64,000 nucleotides of DNA from NCBI GenBank assembly GCA_001972305.1, contig BDDD01000714.1:172707-236706 (forward strand), given 5' to 3'. A model generated the notes under the pieces. The model was given only the letters and a program-made list of their open reading frames with translations. It was not told the DNA's origin and searched no databases. The translations under genes were made by a program, and so were the position numbers. This document shows, in pieces, positions 35,099-44,952 of the stretch. Within the stretch, counting starts at the first letter, position 1. Each line of letters begins with the position of its first letter. Source of the DNA: Cephalotus follicularis. Lineage: Eukaryota; Streptophyta; Magnoliopsida; Oxalidales; Cephalotaceae.

Positions 35099-35508
35099 TG
35101 GTTTGGATTAAGCGCTAACGGTTTTATTAAAGTGTAGCCGCTTAAAGCATTTTAGCAGATTCATGCATTCACTATATCAAATCGTTGATATAGTATTTCT
35201 AAACTGCTGGCGTTTTGTCACTAAGCGTTGGCGGTTTCTCTTGTCTGTCGACGCTTTGTGCAATATGTCTTGGCTTCAAAGACTTAACTGTTGACGCTTT
35301 GAAAATAAACTTCGACGGTTTGCCTAAACGCTAACGGTTACTTTGTAAATATTGTCGCTTTGTCCTATTTTTCCAAGTGCTGGAAATGCTTCTTTGTTTG
35401 ATTTTTCTTGTAATCGTTAGCATGTCTGATATCTTGCATAACAAAGAAATAATGTTTAAATGCAAATATGTTATCATCAAAATTAGGATTTAGATAAAAA
35501 TATCAACA
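35099..35508 (-). mobile_element. Copia D 5' LTR, outer portion
   Basis: This continues the LTR after the solo Gypsy insertion and ends (minus-strand start) TGTTGATATTTTTATC at 35508, followed by TTTTGATGATAACA, a pattern typical of SIRE-like LTR starts. The segment 35105-35345 has eight or so units such as AAGCGCTAACGG, GTCGACGCTTT, TGTTGACGCTTT and TTCGACGGTTT. Confidence 0.65.
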
Positions 35509-35888
35509 ATAACTATTGATTTAATCTCAAGTAGTTAAGTTTTGATGATAAAAAGTGTTAATCAATAATCCCCAAATCAATGATAGGCAAAAAGATTAAT
35601 ACAGAATTTATCTGTTGAAAGTTTGGACCTATAATACGTGAAGATTTGCAAAGGCATCAATGCCTAGTATTCATGCAACGATGCGTTTAATGTTTTGGTT
35701 AAGTGATTATACAGGTTTAAACATAACCCATCGACGTGATCCTTTGTTGAGCATCGACGCATTTCAAGCAGTAGGAAAATTTCTGAACATCACATCAATG
35801 GAGCTTTAATAGACATCGATGCTTCATAGAACCAAAAAAACGCATTGACGCATTTTGACATTTGAGCATCAACGTGTTTCAGGAAATA
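35509..35888. mobile_element. Probable Copia-LTR-like fragment flanking element E (left side)
   Basis: It contains AGTTTTGATGATAAAAAGTG, like a SIRE-type LTR start, and CATCGACG-type units at 35733-35875. It continues beyond element E at 56214-56484, where CATCGATGGCTTCAC occurs. This is the target sequence into which E inserted. No coding content, no clear termini. Confidence 0.4.
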
Positions 35889-37151
35889 TGTAACACCCCC
35901 GAAGGTGGGAGCCCTTACAGGTACAATAAAAGAACTTAAACATAACAAATCATAGATACTGAGCTTTATTTAAAACAAAAGTGGTGGTCTGAACATAACC
36001 TTATAACATAACTGATTCTAAGCATAGTCTGAAAATTTTAACTTAGCCAAAACAAAACCATAATCTGAAGACATAAACGGCAATCATAACATTGTTCAAA
36101 AAACTGATCTAAACATGACCATGGAATAACATAAACAAAACAGGATCGATTCTTAGATGATCCTCAGACACAAGGTGGATACCTCTCTCATACATTCCCC
36201 CGATGCTCCTGATAACCTGCCGCATGGAAACAAAAACGCGGCTAAGCAAACCTCAGTACGGATAAGGGATATAAAACAGTAAACGGACATTTAAAAGATA
36301 AACAGTTATCTGAACTTCAAAATCAACAAATAATATGATTAAATATTACTTATAACGTAAAACAGAATATTTACATAAATAGTTATAAAAATCTTCATAA
36401 CCTTCTGAAAATCATAGTATCATAAATCATAATTCAAATCTTTATATGATTTAAAAACTCCATTATAGAGAATCTGATGTATACAAATATATAATGTTTG
36501 CATGGGGTTCGCGAGGCCCACATGCTCTGACGGAAAGACGTGTACGACATTACACAATCAATCCTCTGAATCTGAATTCTGAATCTGATAATAACTACAG
36601 TCGACTCATACTTCTCAAAAGCATCCATACCCTACCTTTAGGATACATATAAAAAGAGACGTCGTAGACCGATAACACTGCCACAGTAAGTGTCATGTCC
36701 TCCATGCCAAAGGAACATGCCTATGATACCTCATAGGTTGGTTTTTCTCTGTATGTTATTATGCTAAAACATTGTTTTATTCATTAAAAACATTTCAAGA
36801 CATACATATGTATACTGTCTCCAGACATATCGGAAATTATTTGATAAGGGTCACCAACATACTTTCATAACAGACATCTGAAATCGTAATCTTATCTGTG
36901 TCTAAAAGTTTTAACATACCTTCGAAAGTGAAAGCCATGTCCAAAATAACATATTTGCGATAGTGAAAATCATGCATAGAATATAAAATCAATGATATTA
37001 AACTTAGTAATAAAACAGATTTTATTCAAATAAAATCGAATATCTGAGAAATCCATTTCAATAGAATCTAAGAATAGCATAAACAAAAGAGAAATATCCG
37101 TACCTTAACCGATCAAAACTAAACAAACCTGAATATAGAACAAAAGCAAAC
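35889..37151 (-). mobile_element. Element E 3' LTR, outer part
   Basis: It matches 53929 onwards of the 5' LTR: TGTAACACCCCCGAAGG, GAGCTTTATT-AAAAC, the CTGCCGCATGGAAACAAAAA segment (36218-36237) and GAGACGTCGTAGACCGATAAC. Compared with the 5' LTR it keeps about 215 bp near 36860-37080 that the 5' LTR has lost after GGGTCACCAACAT. It is interrupted at the CAAAC target site. Confidence 0.88.
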
Positions 37152-37315
37152 TGTTGGCCTTTGCCACCCCGTTAATTGCATTAACATGTGTTATTTAGAT
37201 GATTAACAAACATATAATACCTGTATGCATAATTCTCTGAACTATCAATTCATATACTCACTTGATTTTATATCCAAACTGTGCAAAAGGCTATTTCTGC
37301 AGATACAGGCAAAAC

Positions 37316-37790
37316 CAGCCGACCGACTGCCATGGTTGAGTAGTCGACTGCTTTGATTAAACAGCCGACTGGTTCTTAAAGGAAACCCAGGAACTGCAGG
37401 TACACTACACACCAGCCGACTGCATCAGGGGAGCAGTCGACAGCTAGGACAAAACAGTCGACTGCCAAGGAGGTCCAGTCGACTGCCAAGGGTGTCAATT
37501 TGAGGCAGTAGGTTTTTGAACTCCATGCCATCTCATCCAGCCGACTGAAGCAGGACACCAGTCGACTTCCAAGGGTCACCAGTCGACTGCCAACATATCC
37601 AGCCGATTGTTACCAACTGTGCAACATTTGGCAGTAGCTTCTTCGAAGTCCAATTCACCTTAACCAACCGACTGTCAAGCTCCACCAACCGACTGCCCAG
37701 AGGAAGCAGCCGACTGCCTTCATCTAACGCCTATATTTGAAAAACGAGCCATCAACTCCAGCTGACTGCCTAGGAAATCCAGCCGACTGG
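37316..37790 (+). repeat. CAGTCGACTG/CAGCCGACTG repeat cluster in the 5' LTR
   Basis: About fifteen units. By eye, six contain GCCGAC, three ACCGAC and six GTCGAC, usually in the frame cCAGYCGACTGcc. CAGTCGACTG is a perfect 10-bp palindrome. RCCGAC is the core of the plant DRE/CRT element bound by DREB/CBF factors, so these may be such sites; this is inference. Unit number differs from the 3' LTR. Confidence 0.8.
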
Positions 37791-37831
37791 ATTGTGCCAG
37801 AAATTCAAAAATAGATCCGTTGGAGCACATG

Positions 37832-37838
37832 TTTATAA
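37832..37838 (+). promoter_or_regulatory. TATA-like box of the SIRE-type 5' LTR
   Basis: TTTATAA occurs about 45 bp after the last repeat unit (37782). The identical arrangement occurs in the 3' LTR near 47333. A reasonable U3 promoter candidate, not tested. Confidence 0.5.
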
Positions 37839-38370
37839 GCCAAAGTGGAGCATTCTTCAAAGTACTTCTTGCAATCAAAGTCAATATTCATTCAAGCTAA
37901 CTCAAGCACAATTTCAAACTCTCTCAATATCAAAAGAGATCATCAAGAAGCAATATCACATACTACAAAGCCTTCACCATTTACATTCTCTATCATTAGA
38001 AGCTTCGTGAGATTTGAGCCAAAATTGTAAACAAATTCGTTGTGAATTTGTAAATCATTTAAATACTTTCATTTACATTTAAACAAGAGAGGTTGTCTCT
38101 TGTATTGCTCGGAGGGAGCAAACTTGTATTCGCTTGGTTGGAGCGAAAGTCGTTGAAGCTCGGTTGGAGTTTCAAGCCCGGATTGGGGCATACTAGTGAA
38201 ATACTCAAGGGGAGGCCTTGGGGAGTGGACGTAGGCGGTTTGCCAAACCACTATATATTTGTTTGCAACTCTCTCAACCTTACACTCTTTAATTTTCGCA
38301 TTTGAGTGATTGTGTTTGAATTGTTTCTAGGATATTTGCTAGTTTATTTTTAAAAGTCTATTCCCCCCTA

Positions 38371-38585
38371 GAAGAAAGGAGGAAGGACATTGCCCTCAAA
38401 AGCACTCACAAAGAAGAAATCTCGAGTGATGAGGAGTTAGAAGAAGAAGACTATGTTCTCTTTGCGAAACGATTCACAAAATTCGCAAATATGAATAAAG
38501 CTAGAAGGTTTCAAAAGAAAAACCTCAACAAAGGAGAAGGAAGCAAGATGGATCCTCCTACTTGCTTTGAGTGCAACAAGCTGGG
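38371..38585 (+). pseudogene. SIRE-type gag, central part (5' of the solo LTR)
   Basis: The frame opens at the deletion junction (EERRKDIALKS) and reads an acidic stretch, then LFAKRFTKFANMNKARRF and the first half of a CCHC knuckle, CFECNKLG, where the solo LTR interrupts it. The gag N-terminal half is deleted, so no native start is present. The other half of the knuckle is at 41891. LFxKRFxKF before the knuckle is the usual SIRE-type gag signature; element D has RKFKRFLANK in the same place. Confidence 0.85.
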
Positions 38586-40069
38586 TGTCACACCCCGTTC
38601 CCATAACAACAATAATAATGGTAGCAATCAACATAATATCCGGCTTATACAGTTTTACGCGGAAATTTAAAACTTTCAAAACGATTAATAACTTGCAGAA
38701 GCATTCAATTATAAGCCGAATTAACAACGTAACACGCATCCCATACTACGTGTTACCAAAATACGACATTTCATTGTTAATTACCCTCAAAACAGAGCGT
38801 GATTAAGACATGTCGGTACAATATTTCATTCAGTGCGGAAATCCATCAAGTACGATAAATACATTATCCCAAAATTAGTAAAGTCATAAACCATTATACA
38901 TTAATCCAGTAAAAGATTCCATCATTACAATAACCAATTGATACAATATCCAACTAATAATTATTCACAAGCACGTCTCATCATTCTCTTAAAACACGAG
39001 TATGGTTATTACAATACAATACAATTAAAACAACCTTCAGAAAAGAAGCTTGCAACTCAGTTTCAGCAGCACTTGTCCGATTGCCCCTATCAATCTGAAA
39101 TTGTAGGGGGTTAGCCTTTGTCCTCACTCGGCTAAGTAGAGAAAGTATAAATACCTTTCGGGATCAACAATAATGTAAATCATGTAATGAATGCATAATG
39201 ATGCAGTACAATATATATACAGTAGGTATTTGTATATGTATCTCGATCAATAGTTACGCAACCATGCCAAGTGGCTACATCAACACAATCCATCAATCAT
39301 GTCACTAAGGACCAATCAATTCAATCAGTATTCGATAACCACCACCCGTAGGTTAGTATTATCTCACGTCGAAGCTAACCGGCCCATAGGCGGAGGAAAG
39401 CTCGATCAATAATTGACACTAACCGGCACGTAGCAGAGGAAAGTTCAACAAACAAATGAGTCTAACCGGCACAAGGCGGAGGATGGCTCATAGTGTGGAT
39501 GTCAACCGGCACGTAGCGGAGGAAGACCATCCGGTGTGGTGTCCCTAGCCATCTCCTGGCCCCTAGAGCACAACCTGCCATTAGCGTAAGTGACAACCTC
39601 CGTCACCGCACTAACAGCGTAACAATCACAATCAATCAAACAATTCAATCATTGATGCTAACTGGCCCCGAGCTAGGAAAGCACATAGCTAACCGTCCTG
39701 TGGTGCTAGGAAAGCTCAATCAATCCAAAAATCAATCCTTTCCAAGTGATTCATAAGTTATAAAATACTTGAAATAATACATTTATTCAAAATGTAAACA
39801 GTCTTTGAAATCACGTTTCAATCCTTCGAAAATATACATTTAACAAATATACATTTTCGTGTAAAATAATGATTTGTTATAAAATTATGTATGCACTTCT
39901 AAAATAATAAAACACTTTGGAATTCAATCAAATTTCAATTCACAATTCAGTTCACAGTTCAATTCATACCTACATCGACGCTAACCGGCACAAGGCAAGG
40001 AAAGCTCGACCAATCCACAATAATATGCAAGCAAACATATGCTCAAAATGCAACCCGACCCTTTCGGCG

Positions 40070-40430
40070 TCAACACCTAACCTCTAGGCGCCAATCGTTC
40101 ATATTAGTCACTTAAGCGTCGCCGCTTAACCCTAGGCGTCAACGCTTACACCCTTTAAGCGTCGGCGCTAGTAACCCAAGTGTCAACAATTGTCCTTGAC
40201 GTCGACGCTTCAAGGTAAGGATCCTTGAGCGTCGACGTTCATTACTTTGGCGTCGACGCTTTGAGGTAGGACCTCAAGCGTCAACATCCACGTGTCCATC
40301 ACTACGCATATTCAAACTAGGGCGTCAACGCTTTCCTTAAGCGTCAACGTTTATCGTGAAGCCAGTGTACATTCCTACGCGTAACAGTCCATAGCGTCGA
40401 CACTTATCGTTTAAGCATCGACGGTTAGAG
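40070..40430 (-). repeat. GCGTCGACGC cluster in the solo LTR
   Basis: About fourteen units: for example GACGTCGACGCTT (40199), GAGCGTCGACGTTC, GGCGTCGACGCTTT, GGCGTCAACGCTTT, AAGCGTCGCCGCTT, AAGCGTCGGCGC and AGCGTCGACACTT. This is one of the densest clusters in the window. Confidence 0.8.
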
Positions 40431-41184
40431 AAGATCAGAAACATCTTCTTCTCCAACACGTTCAATACCAGGAGATCAACATGCATAATCACACATGCAA
40501 TTCGATCCACAATCATTTCAATCACAATATACAAGGCAGGTTAGCTACTCATAGCAACCTAACACAAATCACACCATTCACATACCAAGGGAAAATCATC
40601 CCAAAATGTGTATGCAATTCAATCCACAAAGTTCATGCATTTCATCAATGATAAACACCATTCTTGAACTCAAATATGCAAGTATAAATCCCCTATTATT
40701 ACCCCTACCTCTGATTCCAAGTTAGGAATCGCAGTATCATCAGCACAGTCGAGCCATAGGTTCAATTGCCGAACCTCTCCAATAACCGTTGAACCGAAGC
40801 CGGTTCTTGCTAATTGATCCTTTCCACTGCCAAATCCAATTGCCGCACACACTGCACATACAACACATTTCATTACGATCAACACACGCAAAACATTGCC
40901 ATCGCCGAAACGTCGGCCGGATTTCGGCCAACTCATCCAGCTTGCAAAACACACATTAACGGGTTCCACATTGAACGGTCTACTCAAAACCAGTCAAGAC
41001 TCGCCGTGAATCGGCGCCGAATGCCGCTCCACGGCCGGCAGCGAGTCGTGACTCACTGAGTCAACTCGCCGGACCTCCACAAGTCCGATCGCCACCCAAA
41101 AATGCCACACATTCACTAGTTATACACACCCATGCCCGTGACTCGTCGAGACTCGGCGCCAAAAGCGCGGTCTCAGGCGGCCGT

Positions 41185-41207
41185 GAGTCAACTCGCTGAG
41201 TTGACTC
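41185..41207. repeat. Perfect 10-bp inverted repeat with 3-nt loop
   Basis: GAGTCAACTC, loop GCT, GAGTTGACTC. Neighbouring sequence repeats the same words (GTGACTCACTGAGTCAACTCG at 41047-41067 split by one base; TGACTCGTCGAGACTCG at 41140). TGAGTCA/TGACTCA are GCN4-like bZIP core motifs. It lies inside the CpG-rich part of the solo LTR. Confidence 0.7.
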
Positions 41208-41893
41208 GGTCCACTGATTCTGGCCTATTCCGACCGAATCACGCCTCACCGGTGGTCAAAATAGGATGAGCGGGCCTTCTAGATGAAAACCCCATCCATC
41301 CGCGATGCTAACGGCGCCGGGAAACGCCAGGAAGAGGCGCGCACCGTGGTGACAGAGGAGAAGAAAAGAAGAGAAAATAGAAGGGGGAAGGAGGAGTTAC
41401 CGTCCGTTGGCGTGCCTGGGTTGACCGGCGTGCTCTCTCGGTCCGGTGGCTGGCTCCGGCGCGCTCTCTCTCCCTCTGCTCTGATCTCTCTCCCACTCTC
41501 TCTCGCTCTTTGTCCCTGGTGCAGGCGCGCAGAGCGCCTGCTGTTCTTTTCTTGCACGGGCGCGTGATGCGCCCGAGTGTGTCTCTCCCTCCCTTTATTC
41601 TTTTGGCTTCCCTTTAGTATTTACTGGTAAAATACTAAAGTCTGGGTCCCGATTTTTCCGCAAATCGCGACATAAATTATCCGAACAACCACCAAAATAA
41701 TCGCAATAATATTGCGAGCATTTGGGCTTTATTGTCGCGCATTAAAAATAGGCTTTATTAGCCGTCTTAGCTAACCCAATTACAACTTAAATGCGTAATG
41801 CCTTTTTATTACTCCGGGCTCTATCGATTTATCACAACTGTACAGCACCAATTTCATAATAATTATTTATGAACTTCGGGGCGTTACACCGAG

Positions 41894-42752
41894 AGACATC
41901 AAGGTGGATTGTCCTCAATTGAAGAAGAAGAAGCTCTTCAAGAAGAAAGCTCTCAAAGCATGGCACTTAAGTGATGACGAATCTTCCGATGATGAAGTCA
42001 CCGAACAAGTTGCCAACCTTTGCTTCATGGCATCGAGTGACACCGAGGAAAGCGACAATGAGGTAGATGATTCCTATACTTTTGGTGAATTACAATTTGC
42101 TTTTGATGAATTACTTGTAGAATTTAAAAAGAAATGCTCTCCATATTCATCACTTAAGAAAAATATGGCTAGTATTGAAAAAGAAAAGGATTTACTAGTT
42201 ATTGAAAATGAGCATTTGAAAAATTATATTAGTATCTTGGAACATGAACTTGCTAAAAAGGTTGATCATGTAGTTAAACCTACTTCGTGTAATGACATTG
42301 CTCTAGAGAAGGAAGTAGAATCTCTCAAAGAAAATAATGTGAACCTAGAAAAATCCTTTAGCAAATTCACATTAGGTAGCAAGAAATTAGAGGAAATGCT
42401 TGCTAGTCAAAGATCGTACCTTGATAAAACCGGTATAGGCTATGCTCCCTTAGAGGTTAAGGCAAAATTGAAGAACACTAAAACAAAACCTCATTGCACA
42501 TATTGTCATAAGGTAGGACATGCTATTAATAAATGTTTTAAAAGGATTTCTCATTTTCATTCACACACTAGACCATCTCCAAATCACAATTCTAGACAAA
42601 TTTGGGTTCCAAAAGGAACAATAAATCAAAAATGTAACAGTAATGGACCCAATAAACAATGGGTACCAAGATCAAAATTATTTAACACTTTTGTAGGTGA
42701 AAAGATGCTTGCAAGCAAACCACAAGGAGGAAGAACCATGGTACGTGGATAG
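41894..42752 (+). pseudogene. SIRE-type gag, C-terminal part
   Basis: It resumes the first knuckle (VDCPQLKKKKLFKKKALKAW), then an Asp/Glu/Ser stretch (DDESSDDE), a long Leu/Lys/Glu region with coiled-coil character (about codons 50-160 from 41904), and a second CCHC knuckle CTYCHKVGHAINKC near 42498-42540. QIWVPKGTIN follows, marking the end of gag before protease. The protease lies in another frame, with the change near 42720-42735. The frame runs about 280 codons without a stop, better preserved than most in this window. Confidence 0.88.
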
Positions 42753-43210
42753 CGGTTGCTCAAAGCACATGACCGGTGAAAAAAGCCTCTTCTTTGATCT
42801 TAAAGAAGTTGATGGAGGAAATGTCACCTTTGGAGATAACAACAAAGCCAAGATTGTTGGCATTGGTTCAATAGGTAACAAATTTAACATCTTAATTGAA
42901 AATGTTTCTTATGTTGTGGGCCTTAAGCATAACTTGCTTAGTGTTAGTCAATTATGTGATAAGGGATATAAGGTTAATTTTGAATCATCACTTTGTCACA
43001 TTATTGATACTAGCACCAATGATGTAAAGTTTGTTGGTCATAGACAAGGGAATGTGTATGTTGTGTATTTAAAAGAAATGTTTTCCAAAAATGTCTGCTT
43101 CAATGCTAATACGAATGATAAATGGCTTTGGCATAGACGGTTAGGCCATGCTAGCATGGATGTTCTTGCTAAACTTTCTAGAAAAGATTTAGTCATTGGT
43201 TTGCCTAAAT
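42697..43210 (+). pseudogene. SIRE-type protease and pre-integrase domain
   Basis: The aspartic protease active site WYVDSGCSKHMTG is intact. It is followed by GGNVTFGDNNKAKIVGIGSI, VVGLKHNLLSVSQLCDKGY and the pre-integrase motif KWLWHRRLGHASM. The frame closes at about 43212, just after IGLPK, by a one-base-type frame change, and the integrase continues in the next frame (ORF from about 43196). Apart from that shift no stop is present. The residues needed for protease activity look complete. Confidence 0.88.
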
Positions 43211-44542
43211 GATAAACTTTGTGATGCTTGTGCACAAGGCAAACAAACTAGAACTTCTTTTAAAGCCAAAAATGTTGTTTCAACTACTAGGATTTTACAA
43301 CTATTGCACATTGACTTGTTTGGACCAACTAGAACTCTAAGCATTGGTGGTAAACAATATGGCCTAGCTATAGTAGATGATTACTCTAGATTTACTTGGG
43401 TCATATTCTTAGCTTTAAAGAGTGATGCTTTAGATTCCTTCATTAAATTTGGTAGACGTATTCAAAATGAAAATAGTCTATCTATTGTAAGCATACGTAG
43501 TGATCACGGAAAGGAATTTGAAAACCTTGGTTTTGAAAATTTTTGTGATGAACTTGGTATTCACCATAACTTCTCGGCTCCTATAACTCCTCAACAAAAT
43601 GGTGTTGTTGAAAGGAGGAATAGAACTCTAGAAGAAATGGGGAGAACCATGCTTTGTGAAAATAATTTGCCAAAATATCTTTGGGCCGAAGCCGTGAACA
43701 CCACTTGCTATATAGTAAATAGAGTCATGATTCGATCGATTTTAAAGAAAACCCCATATGAACTTTTCAATGATAGAAAATCAAATGTTAGTCATTTGAG
43801 ACCTTTTGGTTGCAAGGTTTTTATTTTAAACAATAGCAAAGATAATCTTGGTAAATTCGATGCCAAGAGTGATGAAGGAATATATAGAGTATTCAATAAG
43901 AGGACTTTAATTATTAAAGAATCTATTCATGTATTATTTGAAGAGTCTAATAGTGCTCCGAGAAAGGGAGATGTTGTTGATGATGTAGGTATATTGGAGC
44001 AAATGGAAGGCTTGGACATCTCCAAAGATGATGTTGAAGTTGACAAAATTGAAGAAGAAGATGTACATGAAGAAGAACTCCAACAAATTCAAGTCACCAA
44101 GGAGCCCGTAGCAAGAAGAGAAAGAGAGTATGTCAAAGACAACGAGGTAATCGGTAATCCTACCGAAGGGGTAAGAACTCGTTCCTCTCTTAGGGAGTAT
44201 TGTAATAATGTAGCTTTTATTTCAAATATCGAGGGAAGTTGTTGTGCACAAACATTGTGGTTAAAACAACAACTTTGTGATTTTGGCATTCACATTGAAA
44301 ATGTGTGCATAAAATGTGATAATACTAGTGCAATAAATTTGAGCAAAAATCCTATTCAACACTCTAACTCAAAACACATTGAAATTAGACATCACTTTCT
44401 TAGACATCATGTTAAAAAAGGAGATATTTTTCTTGAATATATTGACACTTTGAATCAAGTTGCAGATAGTTTTACAAAGCCTTTGGACAATGAGAGGTTC
44501 TGCACATTGCGAAGGGAGCTAGGTATGCAAAATCCCTCTTAA
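43196..44542 (+). pseudogene. SIRE-type integrase fused in frame to RNase H end (RT deleted)
   Basis: About 448 codons without a stop. Integrase: CDACAQGKQTRTSF (zinc end), HIDLFGP, VDDYSRFTW, IRSDHGKEFEN and QQNGVVERRNRT, so the D, D and E residues are all present. Then the SH3-like part LRPFGCKVFI and an acidic linker, ending REYCNNVAFIS, where the RT domain should begin. The text jumps at about 44228 to GSCCAQTLWLKQQL, the end of RNase H, and goes on through CDNTSAINLSKNP, SKHIEIRHHFLRHH and DSFTKPL to a normal terminus RRELGMQ. The entire RT polymerase and most of RNase H are missing, without loss of frame. Confidence 0.9.
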
Positions 44543-44762
44543 ATCTCATTGTATGCACATTTGTAATGTTTTGCTAAATGTTGTATGAATTGGTATGAAA
44601 AATGTTTTTCAAAATTCATCATGCATTCAACATTGAGTTTTTAACTCAATTACATCAAATTGCTCATGTACCTAAGTTACTATTAGTCCATAATAGCTAA
44701 CTAAAGGTTTGAGATTCAAAGGGATAGGCAATTTTCTGCATTTTCAAAATTTTACAGAAACC

Positions 44763-44834
44763 AGCCGACTAGACTCATTGTCCAGTCGACTGCCTAAACA
44801 TCCAGCCGACTGGCCAAAATAGCCCAGTCGACTG
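44763..44834 (+). repeat. Internal copy of the CAGYCGACTG repeats
   Basis: Four units, alternating CAGCCGACT(A/G) and CAGTCGACTG, spaced 17-24 bp. They are identical in form to the LTR cluster but lie in the internal region between pol and the extra ORF. Confidence 0.85.
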
Positions 44835-44851
44835 GAGGCACGGGAATCAGG

Positions 44852-44900
44852 TTTATTAAACCCGATTTTCCCCTCTTCTCTCATTACTCTCTCTCTCTCA
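44852..44900 (+). promoter_or_regulatory. Possible internal promoter ahead of the extra ORF
   Basis: A TATA-like TTTATTAAA (about 44852-44860) is followed by a pyrimidine patch (TCTCTCATTACTCTCTCTCTC region, 44876-44907). An ATG in good context (AAAATGGC) comes at 44953. Together with the repeat cluster just upstream this copies the layout of the LTR promoter. Inference only. Confidence 0.4.
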
Positions 44901-44952
44901 AAAACTGCCCAAAACCCTAACTCTCCCTAAAATTGACCTGCACTCGATCCAA

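Larger units (their letters stand above)
22412..35508 (-). mobile_element. Copia element D, 3'-truncated and multiply interrupted
   Basis: On the minus strand: 5' LTR (35508 down to 27898), primer binding site (27881-27895), gag, protease, then the first half of integrase. RT, RNase H and the 3' LTR are missing past 22412. Three solo LTRs have inserted: 23416-25780 in pol, 28762-35093 in the 5' LTR, and 30518-34427 inside that one. The 5' LTR without the insert is about 1.27 kb. It begins TGTTGATATTTTTATC at 35508 and ends ...TTACTTTCA at 27898. Confidence 0.8.
37152..38369 (+). mobile_element. 5' LTR of the SIRE-type element (right end deleted)
   Basis: It matches the 3' LTR (46636-47886) but stops at TCTATTCCCCCCTA. 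The last ~25 bp, ending ACTTCCTACA, are lost together with the primer binding site and the start of gag. It holds the CAGYCGACTG cluster (37316-37790) and a TATA-like box at 37832. Confidence 0.9.
38586..41888 (-). mobile_element. Solo Gypsy LTR inserted in the SIRE-type gag zinc knuckle
   Basis: Plus-strand ends are TGTCACACCCCG and GGGGCGTTACA, partly inverted. Flanks are CTGGG (38581-38585) and CCGAG (41889-41893), a duplication with two transition differences. The gag knuckle (CFECNKLG) continues as DIKVDCPQLKKK after it, fixing both breakpoints. It is the same family as 28762-35093 in the opposite orientation. Its right third (40860-41600) is GC- and CpG-rich. The ORF-like stretches at 40670-41567 are not recognisable proteins. 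Confidence 0.87.

Noticed and set aside
37316-37790. Tandem satellite
   Set aside because: Spacing between units varies and inter-unit sequence is not repeated, so it is a motif cluster rather than a satellite.
40670-41567. Overlapping ORFs of 60-105 codons in a GC-rich region
   Set aside because: High GC lowers stop frequency; frames overlap on both strands, none has a recognisable domain, and they lie within a solo LTR.
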